From NCBI GenBank assembly GCA_004377135.1, contig SOHS01000005.1, forward strand, positions 1 to 12,153: DNA of 12,153 bases. Reading direction: 5' to 3'. Shown in pieces: positions 7,184 to 12,153 of the stretch. The notes beneath the pieces were generated by a model. That model made no database searches, was not told the origin of the DNA, and saw nothing but the letters and a program-made list of their open reading frames with translations. The translations under genes and the position numbers were made by a program. This DNA is from Dehalococcoidia bacterium. GTDB lineage: Bacteria > Chloroflexota > Dehalococcoidia > GIF9 > AB-539-J10. Numbering within the stretch: the first letter of the stretch is position 1; each line of letters opens with the position of its first letter.

Positions 7184-7471
7184 ATGGCTAAATTCCTAAT
7201 GATGACGACTCTCACAGATGAGGGAAGAAAGACTATCATGGAAAATCCTGGAAGGATCAAAGAGGTCAACAAAGAAGTAGAAGCAATGGGGGCGAAGATT
7301 CTGGCCCAGTATGCTGTGCTGGGTCCGTACGATTTCGTAAACATTATAGAAGCTCCCAGTAATGAAGTAATATCCAAGGTGGCGGTAAGTCTGGGGGCAA
7401 GGGGTACGCTTCAAACCATGACCATGGCCGCTATGGATGTTGACGCTTTCGTTGGAAGTCTCAAGAAATAG
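7184..7471 (+). CDS. GYD domain-containing protein (ferredoxin-like alpha/beta fold)
   Basis: The 95-residue product matches the small GYD-domain family, whose biochemical role is not established; members adopt a dimeric alpha/beta-barrel-like fold. Residues 4-9 form a first strand (FLMMTT), a helix follows (RIKEVNKEVEAMG), and a second strand leads to the signature turn, here Gly-Pro-Tyr-Asp (47-50) in place of the usual Gly-x-Tyr-Asp. Residues 51-57 (FVNIIEA) and the C-terminal strand TLQTMTMAAMD complete the pattern. AGAGGAGG at about 7170-7177 is a strong ribosome site with proper spacing to the ATG. It appears to be a single-gene unit: a promoter-like extended -10 lies upstream, and an MBL hydrolase gene converges downstream. 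No catalytic residue can be named. Confidence 0.88.
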   Translation: MAKFLMMTTLTDEGRKTIMENPGRIKEVNKEVEAMGAKILAQYAVLGPYDFVNIIEAPSNEVISKVAVSLGARGTLQTMTMAAMDVDAFVGSLKK

Positions 7472-7582
7472 AGGTAACCCTCGGCTACCCGCTTGTGCCA
7501 TCAACTTTTGAGGCCAATTGGAATTTGGCATTAAAGCACTAATGAAAAAATGTAAAATTGCTAAGTCCTCGGGATTCAAGGT

Positions 7583-8218
7583 TTAGAGATAATTGAGAAC
7601 TATGGTTTGTGTGCTGCTGGGTAGAGACGATGAGGTAATAGAGAGCTTGGGCCTTGCTTCTAGCTCTCGAATTCTCATTTTATCCAGGAATTTGTCCACA
7701 GGACTTAGATCGCCAGTGAACGCCTCTGTCTTATAGTGCATGGGGATGATAATATGAGGCTCTAATTGCCTTACTATTTCCACAGCCGTGTCAATGGGCA
7801 TAGTAGATACCTCGCCGACGGGCAAAAATAGTATATCAATATCTCCTATTTCTTCTATCAAATGTGGGTCCAGAGGATGCCCCAGATCACCCAGATGACA
7901 TAAAGTTATACCATCCATCTCGATAATATAAATGGTATTCTTGCCCCGTAAATCCCCCTTCCTATTATCGTGGAAAGTGGCGACGCCTGTAATAAACGTC
8001 CCTCCTATTTCATACTCTCCGGGGCTTTTTATTAGTTTAGGCTCATTGGCGACACCTGCGATGTAGCTATGACCGGGGTGGAAATGACTCACTGTTACTA
8101 TGTCCGCCTCAGGTTCACCCAGGCGGTAGCCCAGATCAGGATGATATGGGTCTGCGATGATGGTTTTTTCTTTCCCTCTAATCAGGAAACAGGAATGTCC
8201 TAGCCAGTTAATCTCCAT
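7583..8218 (-). CDS. MBL-fold metal-dependent hydrolase (UPF0173-like) with altered metal motif
   Basis: The 211-residue product belongs to the short metallo-beta-lactamase-fold hydrolases of the UPF0173/lactamase_B_3 type, whose substrates are mostly unknown. The N-terminus MEINWLGHSCFLI and the IADPY segment (about 21-25) are typical. The metal motif is SHFHPGHS at 44-51: His 45, 47 and 50 are present, but the Asp of the usual HxHxDH is Gly at 49. Other likely ligands are His 83, the HLGDLG segment (108-113) and the His of PMHYKT (161). The ATG at 8218 has AGG spaced 5 nt before it; a GTG at 8224 in the same frame would add two residues. The gene lies 55 bp downstream of the nfeD-like gene on the same strand, so the two are probably co-transcribed. 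Hydrolase function is inferred. Confidence 0.88.
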   Translation of the reverse strand: MEINWLGHSCFLIRGKEKTIIADPYHPDLGYRLGEPEADIVTVSHFHPGHSYIAGVANEPKLIKSPGEYEIGGTFITGVATFHDNRKGDLRGKNTIYIIEMDGITLCHLGDLGHPLDPHLIEEIGDIDILFLPVGEVSTMPIDTAVEIVRQLEPHIIIPMHYKTEAFTGDLSPVDKFLDKMRIRELEARPKLSITSSSLPSSTQTIVLNYL

Positions 8219-8273
8219 CGACACCTAAAGGATAACCCTTTTCTTTAGCTTTGTCTACAACAAGACGACTCTA

Positions 8274-8693
8274 TTAACCAGAAAATGTATCAGCTTTGCG
8301 GGTGCGATTATCTTTTTCTATAGGGCTTATCAGAAGCGTCATCCCCTCTATGCCTACAACGGCAATTTCCTCGCCGGCATCTATAGTTGAATTAGACGAA
8401 GCTCGCCACAGTTCACCGTTAACCCGAACATAACCTGTAGGGGAAATGGGGGTTGCTGCTCGACCTCGACTACCAATGTCCGGCGAAATCATTGGCTTCT
8501 TAGTCAGCGCCTTCTTGCCAAGTCGGTAATTTATATAATTATATACCCCAAGGGCAATCATCATAAGGATGAGACCCCAGAGAGGGATATTTATCGCAAC
8601 CCCTGGCAGCAGCCAGAGCACGACTGCCACCAAGGCCGCCTCTTCAAGCAAGCTTGTTGTAATGGCGAGTACTGTATAGCTTCTGTGTTTCAT
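8274..8693 (-). CDS. NfeD-like membrane protein (short form)
   Basis: From the ATG at 8693 the product has 139 residues. Two hydrophobic segments (about 5-30 and 32-52, the second ending YNYINYRLGKK) should cross the membrane, and a C-terminal OB-fold domain of the NfeD type follows (about 75-135). The pattern there is GRAATPISPTGYVRVNGELW, then ASSNSTIDAGEEIAVVGIEGMTLLI. Short NfeD proteins usually partner an SPFH/stomatin protein in membrane quality control, but no SPFH gene is visible here, so the partner must lie elsewhere or be absent. The frame is open further upstream to 8912, but that extension overlaps birA, is Cys- and Thr-rich and does not look like coding sequence. No strong ribosome site precedes the ATG. 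A promoter, TTGACT-N17-TACCAT, lies 23-51 bp upstream. The MBL hydrolase gene follows. Confidence 0.85.
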   Translation of the reverse strand: MKHRSYTVLAITTSLLEEAALVAVVLWLLPGVAINIPLWGLILMMIALGVYNYINYRLGKKALTKKPMISPDIGSRGRAATPISPTGYVRVNGELWRASSNSTIDAGEEIAVVGIEGMTLLISPIEKDNRTRKADTFSG

Positions 8694-8715
8694 TTTTGTA
8701 TTGAGATAAGGAGTT

Positions 8716-8744
8716 ATGGTATGCAAAGTAATAGGAATAGTCAA
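8716..8744 (-). promoter_or_regulatory. Predicted promoter of the nfeD/MBL pair
   Basis: On the minus strand, TTGACT (8744-8739) and TACCAT (8721-8716) are spaced by 17 bp. The transcript would start near 8709, about 16 nt from the NfeD ATG. It overlaps the possible ribosome site and first codon of the long form of birA on the other strand. Confidence 0.5.
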
Positions 8745-9773
8745 ACAGGGAGGCGATTGACAAGGACTAGTGCAATGGTTAACATTTATAAAATGAAGGT
8801 TAACGCAACGAAGAAGCATATATTGAAAGCTCTTCAAGATTATGGTGATCATCTTTCCGGCGAGATACTTTCTGAGCAGCTTGGCATCTCCAGGGTTTCT
8901 ATCTGGAAGCATATTCGCAGCTTAAAAGAGGACGGCTATGTAATAGATGCCTCGGCCAGGGGATACAGGCTGGTCTCCTCTCCGGATTTAATGCTTCCTT
9001 ATGAATTTCCCGGTTTAGAAGAAAGAATTCACTATTTCCCAGAGATTGGCTCGACCATGGATGCAGCAAGAGAATTAGCTAGAAAGGGAGCAAAGGAAGG
9101 GACAATCGTAATTGCCGAAGCCCAAGCCCATGGCCGAGGAAGATTGAGCCGGGAATGGCTTTCGCCAAAAGGCGGAATTTACTTTACTCTCATTTTACGG
9201 CCCAGAATAAGCCCCGCATATGCTCCCAGGATAAACTTGATGGCCTCTGTTGCCGTGGCCACTACAATTAAAAAGCTCTTTGGGTTAAACGCCGAATTAA
9301 AATGGCCTAATGACGTCTTGATTGAAGACAGGAAGGTGTGTGGCATACTGGCTGAAATGGATGCCGAAATGGATGTTATAAATTTTGTCAACGTTGGGAT
9401 AGGCATAAACGCCAATACTTCTGTCCCCCAGTTTGTAAAAACGGCGACCTCCTTAAAGGATGTGTTAGGCAGAGAAATCTCCAGAAAGGATTTTTTAAGC
9501 GTATTGTTAGGGGAAATAGAGCGGCAGCAAGCTCTATTGATGGAAGCAGATTTAATCGAACAATGGAAAAAACTCTCTGGGACATTGAATAAATATGTAA
9601 GGATATTATCGCCGGGTGAGGTAATAGTAGGGCGGGCAATCGATATTGATACCACTGGAGCATTGATATTAAAGGAGAGGAGTGGCTCTTTGAAGAAGGC
9701 GCTGGCCGGTGATTGTATTCACTTAAGGGAAGAGGCACCAAATATTGATATGGGAGCAGTCAGCCGTCAGTAG
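8721..9773 (+). CDS. birA: Biotin-[acetyl-CoA-carboxylase] ligase / biotin repressor BirA
   Basis: BirA activates biotin with ATP and attaches it to carboxylase carrier proteins; forms with an N-terminal winged helix also repress biotin genes. Both parts are present. The winged helix (SGEILSEQLGISRVSIWKHIRSL) comes first. The catalytic domain has GSTMDAARELA, the biotinyl-AMP loop GRGRLSREW, GGIYFTLILRP, KWPNDVLI with the catalytic Lys, KVCGILAEM and VGIGINAN. The C-terminal SH3-like domain ends near GDCIHLR. The start is uncertain. ATG 8721 (350 residues) has AAGGAG at ideal 7-nt spacing and is used here. ATG 8775 has AAGGA upstream. ATG 8793 (326 residues) best matches family length and would follow directly from a TTGACA promoter. 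The last residues (VSRQ) are encoded by a 7-bp tandem repeat. GRGRLSR replaces the commoner GRGRxGR. Confidence 0.94.
   Translation: MQSNRNSQTGRRLTRTSAMVNIYKMKVNATKKHILKALQDYGDHLSGEILSEQLGISRVSIWKHIRSLKEDGYVIDASARGYRLVSSPDLMLPYEFPGLEERIHYFPEIGSTMDAARELARKGAKEGTIVIAEAQAHGRGRLSREWLSPKGGIYFTLILRPRISPAYAPRINLMASVAVATTIKKLFGLNAELKWPNDVLIEDRKVCGILAEMDAEMDVINFVNVGIGINANTSVPQFVKTATSLKDVLGREISRKDFLSVLLGEIERQQALLMEADLIEQWKKLSGTLNKYVRILSPGEVIVGRAIDIDTTGALILKERSGSLKKALAGDCIHLREEAPNIDMGAVSRQ
8757..8785 (+). promoter_or_regulatory. Predicted birA promoter (TTGACA -35)
   Basis: A perfect TTGACA (8757-8762) and TAACAT (8780-8785) are spaced by 17 bp. Transcription would begin near 8791-8793, at the third candidate ATG of birA, implying a leaderless or nearly leaderless message. 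The -10 overlaps the first of two GTTAAC palindromes. Confidence 0.4.
8778..8804. promoter_or_regulatory. Candidate operator: two GTTAAC palindromes 21 bp apart at the birA start
   Basis: GTTAAC occurs at 8778-8783 and again at 8799-8804, each preceded by G. Centre spacing is 21 bp, two helical turns. Known BirA operators are two half-sites of the TTGTTAACC / GGTTAACAA type separated by about 14-16 bp; here the gap between hexamers is 15 bp, but the outer bases do not match well. The placement over the predicted -10 and transcript start is where a repressor would act. Autoregulation by BirA is inferred. Confidence 0.35.
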
Positions 9774-9811
9774 GCAGCATTCAATATGAAGCTGATAGCT
9801 GAAAGCTACAT
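9756..9811. repeat. Degenerate 7-bp tandem repeat (eight units) at the birA/symporter junction
   Basis: The sequence divides into eight consecutive heptads: GCAGTCA, GCCGTCA, GTAGGCA, GCATTCA, ATATGAA, GCTGATA, GCTGAAA and GCTACAT. Seven begin with G, and most fit GCnGnnA. The array begins inside the last codons of birA, supplies its stop codon and fills nearly all of the 47-bp gap before the symporter. It resembles in style the short tandem heptanucleotide repeats known from some bacterial genomes, notably cyanobacteria. Function is unknown. Confidence 0.55.
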
Positions 9812-9820
9812 CTATGTAAG

Positions 9821-11218
9821 ATGCCGCAACTAGCTATCATTGCCGTCTATTTTCTCGCCATAATTGGCATAGGTGTATGGAGTAGGCGGAGAGCTGGAGG
9901 CCAAAATGGCTTCTTCGTTGCCCACCGTCAGGGAACTCTGCTCCTTATCACCGGCTCACTTGTAGCTACTGCAATAGGGGGGTCAGCAACCGTGGGGATG
10001 GCTGGCTTGGGGTTCAAGCAAGGTTTGACCGGCGCTTGGTGGCTTCTTGTTGGCTCCATCGGCCTGGTGCTTCTGGGGGTTTTCTTTGCCAGGAAAGTAA
10101 GAAGTGCTGCGCTTTATACTCTTCCAGAACTGGTAGAAAGGCAGTACGACCGCCGTATGAGTTTGGCGGCTTCTATTCTTATTGTTATCGCTTGGGTGGG
10201 GGTGGTGGCAGGACAAATCATTGCCGCCGGAACAGTTTTATCTATCTTGGGAATAGGTTCTGTTGCTTTCTGGATGACTGTCTTTACTATAGTTTTTGTA
10301 GCTTATGCTATTCTGGGGGGCCAGTTCTCGATTATCCGTACCGATGTTTTCCAGGCAGCGATTCTTTTCCTTGGGATTTTTATCGCTTTAGCGCTGGTTT
10401 TCTCACAAGTGGGAGGACTTGATGGGTTAAAAGTCTCTCTGCCCCCGGATTATTTCTCTTTTCCAACAAGCCCCGAGTTCGATTGGAAGATGCTCTTATC
10501 CTTTTTGATTCTCGTCGGAGCGACTTACGTGGTCGGGCCTGATATTTATTCTCGACTTTTTTGTGCTAAAGGAGAAAAAACAGCTCAGCAATCAGCTATT
10601 TTGTCGGCATTTCTTTTAATTCCCCTGGCTTTTGCCATCATCTTTATAGGTATGGGCGCCAAAGTTTTATATCCTGAGATTGCTGCCGAAGGAGCCTTTC
10701 CTCAGGTAATAACCAGTGTGCTTTCCCCAGGTTTAAGCGGACTGATCCTTGCTGCCCTGGTCGCAGCGCTCATGTCCTCAGCGGATACCTGCCTGCTTAC
10801 CCAGGGTGTCATTTTAACCGAGGATATAATTAAGCGAGTTCACCCTGCGCTTGACGAAAGGAAGACAATTCTTGTAACTCGCTTAAGTCTAATTGGGTTA
10901 GGTCTGGCGGCGTTGGGGCTGGCTTTGGCCTTAAAAGGAGTGATTTCATCTCTTCTTTTCGCTTACACTATATTCACTTGCGGCTTAGTTGTTCCGGTTG
11001 TCGCAGGGTTTTACAAAGAGAAGCTAAAGGTGACACCACGAGGTGCTCTGGCTGCTCTCATAGGTGGGGGGGTAATAGGCTTGCTGGGAAAGGTCCCGGG
11101 TCTTGACATTCCTCTAAAAGAAGACCTTGGCCTCATAGGTTTTGCTGTAAGTGCGGTGCTCCTTTTCGGGGTGAGCTTCCTCGATCCAAAGAGGTCGTCC
11201 CTGCGGGGCATAACATGA
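9821..11218 (+). CDS. Sodium:solute symporter family (SSS) transporter
   Basis: The 465-residue, very hydrophobic product is a secondary transporter that would use the sodium gradient to import a solute across the cytoplasmic membrane. Around a dozen membrane segments can be traced, starting at residues 4-20. Family features are visible: an unwound first helix region with Gly-Ser/Thr-rich sequence (SLVATAIGGSATVGMAG, 46-62), the loop GGQFSIIRTDVFQ (166-178), matching the usual GGxxAVxxTDxxQ, and the Na+-site helix LMSSADTCLLTQGVI (317-331). Length fits the compact SSS members. The substrate cannot be told from sequence; pantothenate, proline, sugars and others are all known in this family. 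The start ATG has only a weak upstream sequence (TGTAAG). It lies 47 bp after birA on the same strand, so co-transcription is plausible. Biotin or vitamin transport would be a guess from the neighbour only. Confidence 0.93.
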   Translation: MPQLAIIAVYFLAIIGIGVWSRRRAGGQNGFFVAHRQGTLLLITGSLVATAIGGSATVGMAGLGFKQGLTGAWWLLVGSIGLVLLGVFFARKVRSAALYTLPELVERQYDRRMSLAASILIVIAWVGVVAGQIIAAGTVLSILGIGSVAFWMTVFTIVFVAYAILGGQFSIIRTDVFQAAILFLGIFIALALVFSQVGGLDGLKVSLPPDYFSFPTSPEFDWKMLLSFLILVGATYVVGPDIYSRLFCAKGEKTAQQSAILSAFLLIPLAFAIIFIGMGAKVLYPEIAAEGAFPQVITSVLSPGLSGLILAALVAALMSSADTCLLTQGVILTEDIIKRVHPALDERKTILVTRLSLIGLGLAALGLALALKGVISSLLFAYTIFTCGLVVPVVAGFYKEKLKVTPRGALAALIGGGVIGLLGKVPGLDIPLKEDLGLIGFAVSAVLLFGVSFLDPKRSSLRGIT

Positions 11219-11224
11219 ATCGAA

Positions 11225-11253
11225 GCTTGGGCGGGGATAAGCCCCGCCCAAGC
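11225..11253. terminator. Bidirectional terminator-like hairpin between converging genes
   Basis: GCTTGGGCGGGG (11225-11236) pairs perfectly over 12 bp with CCCCGCCCAAGC (11242-11253) across the 5-nt loop ATAAG. It begins 6 bp after the symporter stop and lies 32 bp from the stop of the converging gene, the position expected for a shared terminator. The T-run is weak (CGTTTAG on plus; TTCGATT on minus). Confidence 0.75.
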
Positions 11254-11284
11254 CGTTTAGTATTCTGAGCCCTTTTCCTTTGCC

Positions 11285-12153
11285 CTAATTCCGCCATATA
11301 TCCCCTGTAGCTTCAACAACCCAAACAATGGGGTCAATCACGAACTCCCTGACCAGAGTCCTCAAAAGCTCATTTCCTGCTATGACATCCGCGACAGGGG
11401 GGCTGAGCTGGTAGTACAGGGAGACAAATACAGAGCCCGCGGTGCCTTCCAGCAACACGCTATCCCGGAACTCCCGCAACACATCGATCTGCTCAGCACT
11501 GGGAGTCCCGTAGGCTGCTGTGGCAATGAAGCAAATAGTCGATGGTAACTCATCTGTTGTGAAATTAAGAATAGCAGCAGTATCAATCTCAATGCTATCA
11601 TACTTAAGCCAGGCCTGGAAATCATACTCGGTGTCAGCAGTCAGCCCACTAATATTTTTATGATAGGGACCATCTTGTGCTCTTATCACGTAGCCGGTGT
11701 GCTCCCAATGAATGGTCCCGTGCTCTCTGTAGACAAATTCCAGTCTCACAGAGGTCCAGTCCCCCCGAGTGTAGTCCATATTCAGTTGGGCTCCGGATTG
11801 CGTCTTCCCGCTGGCGGCTACTGTGGTAACTGTCGGAATCACTTGGGGCCCCGTCGGCTCCTGAAAGTTGGCGGTGACCGTTACATTGTAGGCCGGCATG
11901 GTGAAGATAGTCTCCTCGGCATTTGCATCAGCGAATCCATCCGACGTCGGCGTCGCCGTCCAGCTCACAAACTCGTAGCCCGTAGCGGCTTCCGCCTTTA
12001 TGTTGACCTCCTCACCTTCTTCGTAGGGCGATGTATTCGTCACATCAATTGCTGTGCCACCTACCCCAGGGTCCGATGCCATGGTGAGATAATATTCAGG
12101 GACGCTGTAGTAGACAGTTATCCGGATGTGGTCCACAAATGCGTTTCTATTGT
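11285..12153 (-). CDS. Secreted/surface protein with InlB-type B-repeat, FN3-like segment and CFI-box C-terminus (N-terminal part missing)
   Basis: The frame is open to the right edge, so the true start lies outside; a GTG at 12136 is in frame but is preceded by coding-like residues (NRNAFV) and is unlikely to be the start. The visible end opens with VDHIRITVYYS, a beta-strand typical of the end of a jelly-roll or LamG-like domain. A divergent InlB B-repeat follows at about 12094-11861 (VNIKAEAATGYEFVSW then VTVTANF), then an FN3-like segment (about 11836-11545; SGLTADTEYDFQAWLKY and a closing NFTTDE). The last 82 residues form a CFI-box module starting CFIATAAYGT (11533), with LREFRD, YYQLSPPVADVI and LVREFVIDP. 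Such tails occur at the C-terminus of large exported proteins, probably for sorting or anchoring; that role is inferred. No catalytic site is visible. Confidence 0.85.
   Translation of the reverse strand, partial: NRNAFVDHIRITVYYSVPEYYLTMASDPGVGGTAIDVTNTSPYEEGEEVNIKAEAATGYEFVSWTATPTSDGFADANAEETIFTMPAYNVTVTANFQEPTGPQVIPTVTTVAASGKTQSGAQLNMDYTRGDWTSVRLEFVYREHGTIHWEHTGYVIRAQDGPYHKNISGLTADTEYDFQAWLKYDSIEIDTAAILNFTTDELPSTICFIATAAYGTPSAEQIDVLREFRDSVLLEGTAGSVFVSLYYQLSPPVADVIAGNELLRTLVREFVIDPIVWVVEATGDIWRN

Noticed and set aside
7472..7582. Possible terminator between the GYD gene and the MBL hydrolase gene
   Set aside because: Only a weak 5-bp stem (GCCAA/TTGGC, 7513-7529) with no T-run directly after it; not convincing.
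8694..8912. Upstream extension of the nfeD-like frame to 8912
   Set aside because: It overlaps the birA start and winged-helix codons on the other strand, and its composition is unlike coding sequence; NfeD proteins start close to the first membrane helix.
1..12153. CRISPR array, tRNA/rRNA gene, insertion sequence or integrase
   Set aside because: No regular direct repeats with unique spacers, no tRNA-like cloverleaf ending in a T-loop, and no transposase or integrase motifs were seen on either strand.

Overview
This 12.2 kb window is a piece of bacterial chromosome of moderate GC content, made mostly of housekeeping genes. Nothing in it marks a plasmid, prophage or intact transposon. The best taxonomic guess is an uncultured Chloroflexota bacterium, perhaps Dehalococcoidia-like. 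It rests on the non-mevalonate Dxs, the small NfeD/metallo-hydrolase pair, a GYD-domain protein and a secreted-type protein ending in a CFI-box tail. No rRNA or marker tree is available here, so this is inference.

Layout, left to right. (1) On the minus strand, the N-terminal part of an FAD-dependent oxidoreductase runs off the left edge, and a MarR-type regulator lies upstream of it. (2) A gap of about 690 bp has no convincing gene but holds a GC-rich hairpin, a 24-bp dyad and promoter-like motifs. (3) dxs (plus) and mutS (minus) converge with only 25 bp between their stops. (4) mutS and ybeY diverge from a 76-bp region with interleaved promoters. (5) A GYD-domain gene (plus) has a leader of roughly 140 nt. 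(6) A minus-strand pair encodes an NfeD-like membrane protein and an MBL-fold hydrolase. (7) birA (plus) diverges from that pair and is followed by a sodium:solute symporter gene; the junction carries a degenerate 7-bp tandem repeat. (8) A strong hairpin separates the symporter from a converging, partial gene for a large secreted or surface protein (InlB-type B-repeat, FN3-like segment, CFI-box C-terminus).

The genes do not form one pathway. Dxs starts isoprenoid synthesis, and the truncated oxidoreductase resembles geranylgeranyl-reductase-type enzymes that can act on isoprenoids, but the two are not co-transcribed. MutS (mismatch repair), YbeY (rRNA maturation) and BirA (biotin ligase and repressor) are core functions.

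I found no clear new system. The most interesting local signals are: two GTTAAC palindromes 21 bp apart over a TTGACA promoter at the start of birA, a candidate autoregulatory operator; the heptad repeat at the birA/symporter junction; the HxHxGH variant metal motif in the MBL hydrolase; and the modular CFI-box protein at the right edge.
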